Positions 41,435-51,586 of a stretch of 64,000 nucleotides of DNA are shown here, in pieces. The first letter of the stretch is position 1. Every line of letters begins with the position of its first letter. The notes under the pieces are model-generated. The model was not told the DNA's origin. It made no database searches and was given only the letters and a program-made list of their open reading frames with translations. The position numbers and the translations under genes are program-made. Source of the stretch: Thermincola carboxydiphila (GTDB lineage: Bacteria; Bacillota; Thermincolia; Thermincolales; UBA2595); NCBI GenBank assembly GCA_016841725.1, contig JAENYP010000001.1, positions 310,001 to 374,000 on the forward strand, in the 5' to 3' direction.

Positions 41435-44400
41435 TTATACCGCCCTCCTTACATCAACCAGAAACGCCTTATATTCAGGAATCATCGTGTTGCCGTCACC
41501 GATATGCGGAGTCAGCTTATTGGCGATTTCTCCTGTTGCAATTCCCTGGTAGCCAAAGTGCCACGGCAGTCCTACCTCCTCAACCTGTTTCCCGTTAATT
41601 AGGAGAGGTTTAAAACGCTTGGTGACCAGGGCATATGTAGTAATTTCCCCCCTGGCACAGGATATCACAACCTTATCCCCGTTTTTGATCCCCCTGGCTT
41701 TGGCAAGGGATTCACTCATCTCCACAAACATATCAGGGAACAGTTCTGCCAGCCAGGGGAGGTTCCTGGTCATCTGTCCGGCCTGCCAGTGCTCTGAAAC
41801 ACGATAAGTTGTGCCGATAATCGGGAACCTGTCAGGTGACCCCTGTTCATTCATGGCTGTCTTCGGCACCTTAACCACCGGGTTAAGCTGGACGCCGGAC
41901 AGCGAGTTATTTACTGGGCTCTCCCATGGTTCATAGTGTTCAGGAAAAGGCCCTTCCTTCATTTTAGTGGTAAACAGCCCCCCCACTGTCTCCGGAAGCA
42001 TAATAAAGGGATTGGTCCCTCCGGGTTCTGCAGGCGCGAGGACGGCATTGAAGTCAGGGACATCCAGTCCCACCCACTTTCCTTTTTCACCTTTGAGGAT
42101 ATCACCTTTGGCGGGGTCCCACCAAATTAACTTGGAGTCATCAGACCAGGGCCTTCCTTCATAGTCTGCTGAACAGCGGTTGTACAAAATTCTGCGATTG
42201 GCCGGCCAGCTATAAGACCAGTTCAGGCAGTTCCCCAAACCGCCTTCATCTGTGTTGTCACGTCTCTGCGAAAGGTTCTTCCCTGCTTCGGGGTACATCC
42301 CGCAGAAAACCCAGTTTCCGCTGCAGGTAGAGCCATCATCTGACAGTTTAGCAAAACCGGGCACCTGTTTCCCGGTGAAGACATTGTATCCGTTGATTTC
42401 CCTGGCTACCTTATCGATATCAGGTTCATCACTGTCACCATAATCCCATAAAAGGTGTTTGATGGGGGCGGCAGCAGGGCTGCTCTCATTTTCATAAAGT
42501 TTTTTAACTCTCTTGAAAAGGCTGTTTATAATCCAGCCGTCAGATTTGGCATCATTAACCGGCTCAATTGCCTTCCAACGCCACTGAATCCACCTTCCGC
42601 TGTTGGAAACTGTCCCCTCTTTTTCAACGGAAGAGGCGGCAGGGAGCAAAAATACCTCTGTCTTAATATCAGCAGGGCGGGCGCCTGCTTTCTCGGTCCA
42701 GAAGGTCGAGGTCTCTGTCTCCCAAAGGTCAACACAGACCAACCATTCCAGATTTCCCAAAGCCTTTGCTTCTTTGTTGGCATTGGGACCGCCAACCACA
42801 GGATTCTGCCCAAAACAGAACATTCCCTTGATTTTCTCTTCATAAAGGGCCTCAAAAACTGAAATATGCGAATAATTAACCTGGGGGTCAATCTTGGGCA
42901 GGTATTGATAAGCAAATTCATTATCTTTAGTAGCATTGGGGCCCCAAAAAGCCTTCAACAGGCTGACCATAAATTTTGGTTTATTGGACCAGTAGCCTGT
43001 TTTCGGGGTCTCTGTCTCAAGATATGAGGCAAGAGTAGCATACTGAGGCGCAGCTGACGGAAGGTTAAGATAGCCCGGGATAAGGTGAAACAGGAGCGCC
43101 ATGTCTGTGGATCCCTGGACGTTTGCTTCTCCCCTGAGTGCATTAATGCCTCCACCGGGAACACCGATATTACCCAACAGCAGCTGCAGCATGGCATAAG
43201 ACCTTATATTCTGCGAACCCACGGTATGCTGGGTGGCCCCCATGGCATACAAAATAGTGCCGGCTTTGCCGCGGGCGCCGGTGGCAGCATAGGTATCGGC
43301 GATTTCCATATAAACACCTTTGGGAGTTCCCGTTATCCTGCACACAGTATCAATATCATAGCGCGAATAGTGTTTTTTCAGCAGCTGGAAAACAGTCCTG
43401 GGATGCTGCAGGGTCTCATCTTTGAGGGGTTGTCCTGCAGAATCCGTCTTGTATTTCCATGTGTCTGAGCTGTATTTGCGGCTTTTACTGTCATAACCGC
43501 TGAAGATTCCGTCTTTAAAATCATACCGGTCGTCAATGATAAAGGCGGCATTGGTATATTTCCTTACATAAGCTTCATTAAACATCCTGTTTCTCAGAAT
43601 ATAGTTAATCATTCCGCCAATAAAAGCTATATCTGTACCTGACCTGATCGGGGCATAAATATCAGCTTTGGCTGAAGTACGGGTAAACCTGGGATCGACA
43701 CTGATAATCCTGGCTCCGCGCTCTTCTCTGGCCTTGGTCAGCCACTTAAAGGACATGGGATGATTCTCAGCTGCATTGCTCCCAATAATCAGGGCACAGT
43801 CAGTATTTTTCAGGTCGATATAGTGATTAGTCATCGCTCCTCTGCCAAATGAAGGTGCCAGACCGGCAACCGTAGAGGAGTGTCAGATACGTGCCTGGTG
43901 TTCAAGATAGACCAGGCCCATGGAACGCATGGTTTTTGTCAGCAAATAGCACTCTTCATTGTCTAGGGCGGCGCCTCCCAGACAGGCAATACCCTCTGTG
44001 CGGTTAACGGTGACCTCAAGGTCGCCTCCTGTCTGGGGATCTTTGACTTTTTGACTGCTGATAAAAGTATTGTCCCGGGTCTGTTTAACTTTTTCAGCTA
44101 TCCGGTCCATAACCCAGTCCCATTCCCTGGTCTCCCACTTACTGCTTCCGGGAGCCCTGTAAAGAGGCTTGCCCAGCCTTCGTTCATTATTGGCTATCTG
44201 GTATAGTGATGACCCTTTGCTGCAAAGAGAACCCCGGTTAATGGGGTGGTCCGGGTCACCTTCGGTATTAATCACCTTACCATTTTCAACATAACATAAG
44301 ATCCCACACCCACAACTGCAGTAAGGACAAATAGTAGGTACTATCCGGGCAGACTTTATCTTAAAATCCATAACCTTTGCAGCCACAGGTTCCAGGTCAA

Positions 44401-44476
44401 ACCCCAATTCTCCAAAGACCAGGCCCAGGCCCGTCGCTCCGGACAGTTTCAGAAAACCTCTTCGTGAACACTTCAT
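41435..44476 (-). CDS. fdnG: selenocysteine-containing formate dehydrogenase catalytic (alpha) subunit, Tat-exported
   Basis: The track splits this into 43883-44476 and 41435-43834, but both are one frame joined through TGA (43883-43885), giving 1013 codons. N-terminus: SRRGFLKLSG twin-arginine signal, then CPYCSCGCGILCYVENG...GSLCSKG for one [4Fe-4S] cluster. The join reads LEHQARI-U-HSSTVAGLAPSFGRG, the FdnG/FdhF active-site context where Sec or Cys binds Mo or W. GAMTNHYIDLKNTDCALIIGSNAAENHP and the C-terminal cofactor-binding domain follow. A SECIS hairpin and a nearby selB gene support decoding. Formate is oxidised to CO2 outside the membrane, with electrons to menaquinone. Confidence 0.93.
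43837..43885 (-). promoter_or_regulatory. bacterial SECIS element for UGA-Sec decoding
   Basis: Starting 3 nt after the UGA, CUCCUCU pairs perfectly with AGAGGAG. The apical part is GGUUGCC-GGUCU-GGCACC, a short stem with one bulged U and a GGUCU loop, essentially the SelB-binding tip known from E. coli fdhF/fdnG mRNAs. Confidence 0.88.
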
Positions 44477-44804
44477 AGTAATTCCTCCCTTCGATAACTT
44501 TGCCTTGGAGTAATCAAGGCCAATATTGCCGCTTCACCTCCCTTGCAGTATTCATGTTAATTTCCCGGAATGCGGGAATCTTAATATGCAGCCAAATTAG
44601 TTCACCTAGTTCAGTATGTTTTTGACTAATACTAATCTTCAACAAAATAATAATCCAAACAACAAAAGACAGGAATACACCCCCTGTCCGCGTTATTAGA
44701 CTCTATTGGCACTTTTATGTATATATTTCGACACATTTTGCCATTTTCCTTCTCAAATATTACATCTTATGGCAACAAATTTATTATTTTTATTATTAAA
44801 ATTC
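44477..44804. other. intergenic region upstream of the fdh operon
   Basis: About 330 bp containing the fdh promoter region. A GCCTTG-N7-CAAGGC inverted repeat lies at 44505-44523. I searched by eye for TGGCA-N7-TTGC on the minus strand and found none, so sigma-54 control of fdh is not supported. The rest is A+T-rich with no ORF. Confidence 0.4.
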
Positions 44805-44840
44805 CATAAAAAAAGGGGCCGCCGTTACAGCGGGCCCTTA
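44805..44840 (-). terminator. terminator of the menaquinone/Tat/selB operon
   Basis: Minus strand AAGGGCCCGC-TGTAACG-GCGGCCCCTT followed by TTTTTATGG, 30 nt after the selB stop. Confidence 0.75.
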
Positions 44841-44869
44841 AAATTACACTATTTCAATATTTACCTTGA

Positions 44870-46777
44870 TTAATAGAGGACTCTTTTATCATCAATGCGC
44901 CTGGTGATTTTCTCCTTATCAAAATAACCCATCACCGGCAGTGCAAACTTCCGGGACGTATTCAACAGGTCCCGGGCTTCTCCAAGAGTTATTTCCCCTT
45001 TCTCCTCAAGAAAACCTACCAGAAGTTCCCTGGCCTTGTCAAGATTCGTCCTATGTATTAATACATTATCTTCAAGCTTAACCAGAACCTTTTTGTTGAG
45101 GAAGTAACTCAGTATTTCTTCACTTTCTGCCGGGACCAGCCTGTGCCTGGATTTAATATCTTCCCACCCCGGTGTCTGGAAACCTGCAGAAAGATAGTCT
45201 GCCTCAATTTTGCGGAACAACTGAACCTGTTCACCCTGGGGTTCAGGCTGAAAACCCTTTTTAGCTATGTTTTCACCTGTAATGCCGATTACCTCATCTG
45301 CCTGATAAATGTCCATCAGGGCACTGAAAAGCTTGTTACTCATTCCCGGAAAGTACCTGCTCCTGATTTCTTCCTTTGAGATCCCCGGCCTCAGGGGATA
45401 AACAGCGTGATATTTTCCCAGTGCTGCTGCAATCTCGTCAGCTTTTTGGCTGTAAGAAGAATCCAACATATAATAAATCTTGTTTTCTGAGGTAAATTGC
45501 CTTAAAAGACCCTGGGATATCAGCTTGTTTATGGCCTCTGCCGTTGTGGCCTCATCAAATCCTCCGCCGCGCTCCAGGTCATCTCGTAAATATGCAGCCT
45601 GCCCGGAGGACAGCATAAACTGGTGCAGAAGTTCTTCCGGAGTCCCTTTTGCCTTGGTGCGCAGAATCTCAATAGTTTCCGCGTGAAACCGCTTCCGTTT
45701 GGGGGGAGCCGAATCAATAACCTTCCCCCCTCCAATGGTGGTCATTGGAGAATATGACCTGATTACCAGCAAATCATCCCGAGCAGCCACAATGGCGTCC
45801 TCACATTCCAGTTGGATAAATCCTGATTCGCCAGGCTCCAGTTCATCCTTTTCCAGGAGGATAACCCTGGCCAGAATTTCTGAAGTCCCTATATGTACCC
45901 TGACTCTGGCTCTGTTAGCCAGGGGTTTTTTGATGCCTGAAATGAGTTTAAGCTGCACATCAAGGCGGTGTGAGGAGTTAAGCATCCCCGGAGCGGCGAT
46001 TACACTCCCCCGGGTTATGTTTTCACGTTCTGTACCGGCCAGGTTTACGGCAACCCGCTGACCCGCCAGCGCTTCTTCGACCTTACTGCCATGGACCTGA
46101 AGTGTCCTCACCCTGGCTTCTTCCATATCAGGCAGAATTTCCACCACATCGCCAAGCCGCAATCTTCCCGAAAGCAAAGTCCCGGTAACCACTGTGCCAA
46201 AACCGGTCTTGGAAAATACCCTGTCAACAGGCATCCTGAAATATCCGGCAGCAGGACGTTCCCGGAGATTTTCCGCTGTCCTGTCGATTAACGCAATGAG
46301 TTCCCTGATACCTTCTCCGGTAACCGAGGATACCGGCACAACAGGAGCATCTTCCATCACTGTCTCCTTCACCAGTTCCCTTACTTCCTCCTGGACAAGG
46401 TCCAGCCATTCCTCATCAACCAGGTCTTTTTTAGTAATTACGATGATACCTTTCTGAACCTGAAGCAGATCAATAATATCAAGGTGTTCCCTGGTCTGGG
46501 GCATTATCCCTTCATCAGCAGCCACTACCAGGATTACCAGATCCATCCCGCCGACTCCGGCCAGCATATTTTTAATAAACCTTTCATGTCCGGGTACATC
46601 GACCACACCGGCCAAAACTCCGCTGGGGAGTTGAAAGGGCGCGAAACCCAACTCAATAGAAATTCCGCGTTCTTTTTCCTCCTTCAGACGGTCTGTTTCC
46701 TGACCCGTGAGGGCCTTTATAAGCCTGGTCTTACCATGGTCAACATGTCCGGCAGTACCAATTATGAAGTGCTTCAT
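44870..46777 (-). CDS. selB: selenocysteine-specific elongation factor SelB
   Basis: A 635-aa GTPase. G1 is [12 protein letters not shown]3 [13 protein letters not shown] and G4 ITKKDL; EF-Tu-like domains 2-3 follow, and then C-terminal winged-helix repeats (from ~residue 375) that bind the SECIS hairpin. It delivers Sec-tRNA to in-frame UGA codons. selA and selC are not in the window. Its start overlaps tatC by 4 nt. The nearest client is the Sec formate dehydrogenase whose start lies about 400 bp downstream. Confidence 0.95.
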   Translation of the reverse strand: MKHFIIGTAGHVDHGKTRLIKALTGQETDRLKEEKERGISIELGFAPFQLPSGVLAGVVDVPGHERFIKNMLAGVGGMDLVILVVAADEGIMPQTREHLDIIDLLQVQKGIIVITKKDLVDEEWLDLVQEEVRELVKETVMEDAPVVPVSSVTGEGIRELIALIDRTAENLRERPAAGYFRMPVDRVFSKTGFGTVVTGTLLSGRLRLGDVVEILPDMEEARVRTLQVHGSKVEEALAGQRVAVNLAGTERENITRGSVIAAPGMLNSSHRLDVQLKLISGIKKPLANRARVRVHIGTSEILARVILLEKDELEPGESGFIQLECEDAIVAARDDLLVIRSYSPMTTIGGGKVIDSAPPKRKRFHAETIEILRTKAKGTPEELLHQFMLSSGQAAYLRDDLERGGGFDEATTAEAINKLISQGLLRQFTSENKIYYMLDSSYSQKADEIAAALGKYHAVYPLRPGISKEEIRSRYFPGMSNKLFSALMDIYQADEVIGITGENIAKKGFQPEPQGEQVQLFRKIEADYLSAGFQTPGWEDIKSRHRLVPAESEEILSYFLNKKVLVKLEDNVLIHRTNLDKARELLVGFLEEKGEITLGEARDLLNTSRKFALPVMGYFDKEKITRRIDDKRVLY

Positions 46778-47643
46778 TTACGGTCCTCCGAATCCCTGCT
46801 GTCACCGCGGTCCACTATATCACGGTATATTTTTTCCACATTGCCGTCATCATTGCCGTCATCATTGCCGTCATCATTGCCGTCATCTACATCTGGGGCG
46901 GCTTCAGCCTCAGGCAGGGCTGCTTTCTGTTTCCTGCCGGGCCGCACCAGGTAAGCAAGCCATATGCTTATCTCATATAACAGATACATAGCTCCACCCA
47001 TTATGCCCTGGGTTATCATATCAGTAGTTGGGGTAACCACAGCCGCGATGGCGAACACAGCCAGTACGGCAAACTTCCGCTTTGATGCCAGAAACCCGGG
47101 AGTGACTACTCCCATTCTGGCCATGGCAACGATAACCAGGGGCATTTCAAATATGACCCCAAAGGGCAGCAAAAACCAAATGGTAAATGAAAGGTATTTG
47201 CTTAAAGAAAGCATGGGAGCCAGGCCTTCTCCGCCAAAGCTGAGGAGAAATTTTACGGCATAGGAAAAAACGGAATAATAGGCAAATGCAATCCCACCCA
47301 CAAACAGCAGCACCGAAACCGGTATAAATAAAATCAGGTAGCGTTTCTCGTGGGTATGCAGGGCAGGAAGCACAAATTTCCAAAACTGGTAGGCAATCAC
47401 CGGTGAAGCAAAAATAATGCCTGCCACAACTGAAATCTTCAGGTAAGCTGTTAAAGCCTCTGTAGCAGTTATAAATACAAGGTCATAATTCAGCCTTTTA
47501 ACCGGCGCCACCAGCAGGGCCAGTATTTGCTCCCGTATCATCCACCCTAATACCGCGCCTGGGATGACGGAAACAAAACTTACAATGAAAACCCTCCTTA
47601 GCGCCTCAAGGTGGTCCAAAATAGACATCGGTTTATCACTCAA
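46774..47643 (-). CDS. tatC: Sec-independent protein translocase TatC
   Basis: A 289-aa protein with six transmembrane helices and family motifs: MSILDHLEALRRVF at the N-terminus, FWKFVLPALHTHEKRY, and FGVIFEMPLVIV with the functional Glu. It is the receptor for twin-arginine signals, three of which (hydrogenase small subunit, HybA-like, FDH alpha) are encoded in this window. The cytoplasmic tail is unusually long and contains (DDGN)4 from a 12-bp tandem repeat. Confidence 0.93.
   Translation of the reverse strand: MSDKPMSILDHLEALRRVFIVSFVSVIPGAVLGWMIREQILALLVAPVKRLNYDLVFITATEALTAYLKISVVAGIIFASPVIAYQFWKFVLPALHTHEKRYLILFIPVSVLLFVGGIAFAYYSVFSYAVKFLLSFGGEGLAPMLSLSKYLSFTIWFLLPFGVIFEMPLVIVAMARMGVVTPGFLASKRKFAVLAVFAIAAVVTPTTDMITQGIMGGAMYLLYEISIWLAYLVRPGRKQKAALPEAEAAPDVDDGNDDGNDDGNDDGNVEKIYRDIVDRGDSRDSEDRK
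46841..46887. repeat. 12-bp tandem repeat (about 4 units) inside tatC
   Basis: TTGCCGTCATCA repeats four times (one unit incomplete) and encodes DDGN units in the cytoplasmic tail of TatC. Copy-number changes would stay in frame. Confidence 0.85.
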
Positions 47644-47664
47644 GCAAAATCACCTCTAGCCCGT

Positions 47665-47868
47665 TTACTTTTCCGTTTTATCTGTATTTGAATCATCCGG
47701 GTTTTTTGCTTCATCTGTTTCCTCCTTGGAGCCCTTTCTGAAATTAGAAAGCATTTCCCCAAAGGAGCGCCCAATATCAGGCAGTTTTTTAGGGCCAAAA
47801 ATTACCAATACAATGACCAAAATCAGAATTAATTCTTTTGCACCAAGCATCCCAAAACCGAAGACCAT
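47665..47868 (-). CDS. tatA: twin-arginine translocase subunit TatA
   Basis: A 67-aa protein when started at ATG 47868, which follows GGAGGGATAATT; the track's ATG at 47889 lacks spacing. MVFGFGMLGAKELILILVIVLVIFGPKKLPDIGRSFGEML shows the short membrane helix, the FGPKKLP hinge and the amphipathic helix, then a charged tail. With TatC it makes a minimal TatAC system of the Gram-positive type; no tatB is present. Confidence 0.93.
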   Translation of the reverse strand: MVFGFGMLGAKELILILVIVLVIFGPKKLPDIGRSFGEMLSNFRKGSKEETDEAKNPDDSNTDKTEK

Positions 47869-47896
47869 AATTATCCCTCCATTTCCCAAGATGTCT

Positions 47897-48976
47897 TTAA
47901 TAATATTTTAAAATATCATACCCCGTATTTCGTTGTGCGGGGGTATAGCCTGCATCCCTGATGCTGTGTATAATCTCATCCATAGGAACCCGGTTGCTGA
48001 CCCCGGCCGCCCTGACAACGTTTTCTTCCAGCATGGTGCCGCCAAAGTCGTTGGCCCCAAAGTTTAAGGAAACCTGGGCCATCTTGGCCCCCTGGGTTAC
48101 CCATGAAGCCTGGATATTGGGCACATTATCAAGCATCAGCCTGGATACGGCCAGAGTTTTCAGGTAATCCACACCGGTTGCTGTTTTACCGCCAAGCCTG
48201 GTGTTCAGAGGCTGAAAACTCCATGGGATAAATGCCCTAAACCCACCTGTACGGTCCTGGGCATCCCTGACCCGGACCAGGTGCATGACACGCTCCTCAA
48301 GTGTCTCCACACTGCCGAACATCATTGTGGCGGTGGACTTCATGCCCAGTTCATGAGCAGTTATCATTACATTCATCCATTCTTCCCAGGAAATTTTATC
48401 TGGACTAATATATTTTCTGACCCTATTGTCCAGAATTTCAGCTCCACCGCCAGGGATTGAAGCCAACCCTGCCTCACGCAGCCTGACCAGAACTTCACGC
48501 ACCGGAAGCCCGGTAATTTTGGAGAAATGGGCTATCTCCGGTGGTGAAAAAGAGTGAATGTCAATATCAAACCTTTCTTTAATGCCATGCAGCATGTCCA
48601 GGTAGTACGTAAACGGCAGTTCCGGATGAAGCCCGCCCTGCATGAGTATCTGGGTTCCGCCGCAGGCAACAGTTTCCCTGATTTTATCATAAATTTCATC
48701 ATAACTCAAAACATATGCATCGGGGTCCCCTGCAGAACGGTAAAATGCACAAAACCTGCACCCGGTAGTGCATATATTTGTATAGTTAATATTTCTGTCA
48801 ATAACAAAGGTGACCACCGGCTCCGGATGAAGCCTTTTGGTGACAGATGAAGCAGCCAGCCCCAGCAGGATTATTTCATCTGATTTGAGAAGGGCAACAC
48901 CCTCTTCAAGTTCCAGCCTCTTACCGGCAACAGCATTTTGAAGAATTCCTGCTATAGATTTACCCAATTTCTTCAC
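47897..48976 (-). CDS. mqnC: cyclic dehypoxanthinyl futalosine synthase (radical SAM)
   Basis: A 359-aa radical SAM enzyme: CTTGCRFCAF (CxxxCxxC cluster motif), TQILMQGGLHPEL (the MqnC discriminator next to MqnE's HIVGGLNP), PGGGAEILDNRVR, and FIPWSFQPLNT. It cyclises dehypoxanthine futalosine in the futalosine route to menaquinone. It overlaps mqnA by 17 nt. Confidence 0.92.
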   Translation of the reverse strand: MKKLGKSIAGILQNAVAGKRLELEEGVALLKSDEIILLGLAASSVTKRLHPEPVVTFVIDRNINYTNICTTGCRFCAFYRSAGDPDAYVLSYDEIYDKIRETVACGGTQILMQGGLHPELPFTYYLDMLHGIKERFDIDIHSFSPPEIAHFSKITGLPVREVLVRLREAGLASIPGGGAEILDNRVRKYISPDKISWEEWMNVMITAHELGMKSTATMMFGSVETLEERVMHLVRVRDAQDRTGGFRAFIPWSFQPLNTRLGGKTATGVDYLKTLAVSRLMLDNVPNIQASWVTQGAKMAQVSLNFGANDFGGTMLEENVVRAAGVSNRVPMDEIIHSIRDAGYTPAQRNTGYDILKYY

Positions 48977-49829
48977 CCCAGATATTTAACTTAACCCGTT
49001 CTTCGATCAGCCCGCTTTTATATGCATAATCATAAAACGTCAGGAGCGCCTTTTGCTCTTCCTCACCAAAACTGTACTTGATAGTTTCAAAGTACCTTTT
49101 TAAGACCTTCAGGGGCAGGCCGGTCTTTTGGTGTGCCTTATCAACCAAAGCAGGAATATTGGCAAAACCATACTCCTTAGCTTTGATAAATGCATTACTG
49201 ATGTTTGCTACCTCTTCCGGATGTGCCTCAACGAAATTCCGGTTAATCACCCATAAGGCAAAAGTCATTTGGTGTCCGGTAAATTCCTTCCATGCTGAAC
49301 CCAGGTCCGTAATATGTAAGGACTCACCGCCCTGCTTTCTGACAGCCTCTCCGGCTAAAAGGGCATCATCCCCTATCAGGAGAGCAGCATCCGATTCCTT
49401 CAGCATCTGCTTCAGGTCCGGATCCTCCAGAGAATACTGAACCTCCTCATGGTAATAATGTTCAAACAGTATTTTTAGCAGCGCCACTGAAGTTGCTGAC
49501 GATGTCGGCAGACTGACTTTCAGTCCGTCCAATTCCGTTACCGGGACCTTACTGAAAAGGAGAATGCTCTCAACCGCTCCGTCAGCGCTGATGGAGACTT
49601 CCGGAAGAATCACGGCCTTTTCGCTGTGTCTGGCAAACTCAATAGATGAGATTGGGGTAATATCCAGTTTGCCGTCAATAAACATTTTATTCATTTTGGT
49701 CGGCGGTCCCTTGACCATTTTAGCAGCAATAGGGACCTGTCCCTGTTCAATAGCATAGTATACAGGCAGACAATTTATATAATCAATATAACCCAGCCGG
49801 ATTTCGCTCAATTTAAAAGCCCTCCTCAA
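48960..49829 (-). CDS. mqnA: chorismate dehydratase MqnA
   Basis: A 289-aa protein with the periplasmic-binding-protein-like fold of MqnA: GYIDYINCLPVYYAI, GPPTKMNKMFIDGKLDITPISSIEFA, SATSVALLKIL, and ALLIGDDALLAG. It converts chorismate to 3-[(1-carboxyvinyl)oxy]benzoate, the first futalosine-pathway step. It overlaps mqnE and mqnC by 17 nt each, giving tightly coupled translation. Confidence 0.9.
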   Translation of the reverse strand: MRRAFKLSEIRLGYIDYINCLPVYYAIEQGQVPIAAKMVKGPPTKMNKMFIDGKLDITPISSIEFARHSEKAVILPEVSISADGAVESILLFSKVPVTELDGLKVSLPTSSATSVALLKILFEHYYHEEVQYSLEDPDLKQMLKESDAALLIGDDALLAGEAVRKQGGESLHITDLGSAWKEFTGHQMTFALWVINRNFVEAHPEEVANISNAFIKAKEYGFANIPALVDKAHQKTGLPLKVLKRYFETIKYSFGEEEQKALLTFYDYAYKSGLIEERVKLNIWGEEIG

Positions 49830-50931
49830 TTATTTTATAGAGGGTATCCCGTTCAGCGGGAATCCTTCCCGCTGCCTTAATCATCCCCACCAGTTCCTTT
49901 TTGGTAAGGGACTGTCCGCTGTCAGCTCCTGCGGCATGAGTAATCTGTTCCTCAACTACTGTACCATCTATATCATCAACTCCAAATGCCAGTGAGACCT
50001 GGGCCAGTTTAGGCCCTATCATAATCCAATAGGCCTTGATATGGTCAAAGTTGTCCAGCATCAGTCTGGATACTGCCAGCACTTTAAGGTCATCATACCC
50101 TGTCGTCCGGCTAAGCTTCGTCCCCTCCAGGGCGGTATTTTTCGGATGAAATGCCAGAGGGATAAAAGCCAGAAAGCCACCGCTCCGATCCTGAAGTTCA
50201 CGCAGTTTAATCAAATGGTCTATGCGTTCTTCCACAGTTTCTATATGTCCATACAACATTGTGGCATTTGTCAGCATACCCGCCTTATGGGCAGCTTCGT
50301 GCACCTCCAGCCATCTGGCGCCACTGATTTTTTTGTCACATATTTTGTCCCTGACCCTTTGAGCAAATACCTCCGCCCCACCCCCGGGAAGTGAATCCAG
50401 CCCTGCATCCATAAGACGGCGGATGACTTCCTCTATCGATAGGTTTTCGGTTTTGGCAAAATAGTCCAGCTCGACAGCAGTAAAGCCCTGGATGATTATG
50501 CCGGGTAATACCCGCCTGATCCGGCGCAGCATCTCCTCAAAGTACTGCAGTCTAAGCTTAGGGTTAAGCCCGCCGACAATGTGCAGCTCAGAGATGCCCT
50601 TGTCCCTCACTTCGACAGCTTTTCTCTCTATCTCATCAAGGCTCATGGTATAGGCCTCCGGGTCATCAGGCTTCTTCCCAAAGGCACACAACTTGCACAG
50701 GTTGTCACAGACATTGGTGTGATTGATATGGCGGTTTACAATAAAATAAGCATAGTCCCCGTTTTTCCTTTTTCTCACCATATCTGCCATATACCCTATA
50801 ACAAGCAGTTCATTGGAGCTCATCAACCTAACTCCGTCTTCAAAACTAAGCCTGGCACCATTATTTACTTTTTCAATTATGTCCAACAGTTTACTTTCGC
50901 TCAGCAGTTTACTTTCACTCAGCAGTTTCAT
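49813..50931 (-). CDS. mqnE: aminofutalosine synthase MqnE (radical SAM)
   Basis: A 372-aa radical SAM protein: CDNLCKLCAFGK cluster motif, ELHIVGGLNPKLRLQ typical of MqnE, LPGGGAEVFAQRVRDKIC, and FIPLAFHPKNT. It joins the MqnA product to SAM-derived adenosine. The N-terminus contains a duplicated SESKLLSESKLL from an 18-bp tandem repeat just after the start, so the true start could be either Met/Leu context. Confidence 0.92.
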   Translation of the reverse strand: MKLLSESKLLSESKLLDIIEKVNNGARLSFEDGVRLMSSNELLVIGYMADMVRKRKNGDYAYFIVNRHINHTNVCDNLCKLCAFGKKPDDPEAYTMSLDEIERKAVEVRDKGISELHIVGGLNPKLRLQYFEEMLRRIRRVLPGIIIQGFTAVELDYFAKTENLSIEEVIRRLMDAGLDSLPGGGAEVFAQRVRDKICDKKISGARWLEVHEAAHKAGMLTNATMLYGHIETVEERIDHLIKLRELQDRSGGFLAFIPLAFHPKNTALEGTKLSRTTGYDDLKVLAVSRLMLDNFDHIKAYWIMIGPKLAQVSLAFGVDDIDGTVVEEQITHAAGADSGQSLTKKELVGMIKAAGRIPAERDTLYKIIEEGF

Positions 50932-50949
50932 TACTATCCCCCTTAGCGG

Positions 50950-51558
50950 CTAACTACCCTGCCATCTTTTGAAAAGGTGATGTTCTATCTTAAGTAAATC
51001 CAGGACCCTGCCAACAACGAAGTTAACCAGGTCTTCGATTGTCTCAGGCTTATGGTAAAATGCCGGAGCTGCCGGCACGATATGGACACCCATGCAGGCA
51101 AGTTCCAGCATGTTTTTAAGGTGTATCTGGTTGAACGGGGTTTCCCTGGGAACCACCACCAACTGCCGTTTCTCCTTCAGCATAATATCGGCAGCCCTTT
51201 CCACCAGGTTTTCCGAAGCCCCGCAAGCTATCCCGGAGAGGGTAGAAACAGTACATGGAATGATTATCATACCATCATTTCGGGCTGACCCGCTGGCAAT
51301 CTCGGCCCCAATATCCCTATAATCAAAATACCTCAGCGGGGCATCCCCGTTCAAGCCTAGATAACCCCCGATTTCCCTGGCCATGCCAGGGTCTCCGGGC
51401 TCAGGAAGGTCCCACGAAAGTTCTTCACGGAGGACCCTGAAACCCGGTCCGGTTATTGTCAGGCTGACCTCCTGGTTCAGCTTAAGTAAGGCCTGGAGCA
51501 TATTTCGCGCATAGATGGCGCCACTGGCTCCGGTAACAGCTATTATATATGAACCCAA
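50950..51558 (-). CDS. ubiX: UbiX-type flavin prenyltransferase
   Basis: A 202-aa flavoprotein: AVTGASGAIYARNML (FMN loop), IIPCTVSTLSGIACG, and VVPRETPFNQIHLKNML. It makes the prenyl-FMN cofactor used by UbiD-type decarboxylases; in futalosine-pathway clusters it usually accompanies the prenyltransferase. The UbiD-like partner is not in the window. It lies between mqnE and the prenyltransferase. Confidence 0.9.
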   Translation of the reverse strand: MGSYIIAVTGASGAIYARNMLQALLKLNQEVSLTITGPGFRVLREELSWDLPEPGDPGMAREIGGYLGLNGDAPLRYFDYRDIGAEIASGSARNDGMIIIPCTVSTLSGIACGASENLVERAADIMLKEKRQLVVVPRETPFNQIHLKNMLELACMGVHIVPAAPAFYHKPETIEDLVNFVVGRVLDLLKIEHHLFKRWQGS

Positions 51559-51586
51559 TCACATTCCCTCCAGTTTTGCTAACAGG

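Noticed and set aside
44477-44804. tRNA-Sec (selC) or a sigma-54 promoter upstream of the fdh operon
   Set aside because: No cloverleaf-like sequence with a long variable arm and no TGGCA-N7-TTGC match on the minus strand were found by eye.
46841-46887. Possible CRISPR-like array
   Set aside because: The units are 12 bp without spacers and lie in frame inside tatC, so this is a coding tandem repeat.
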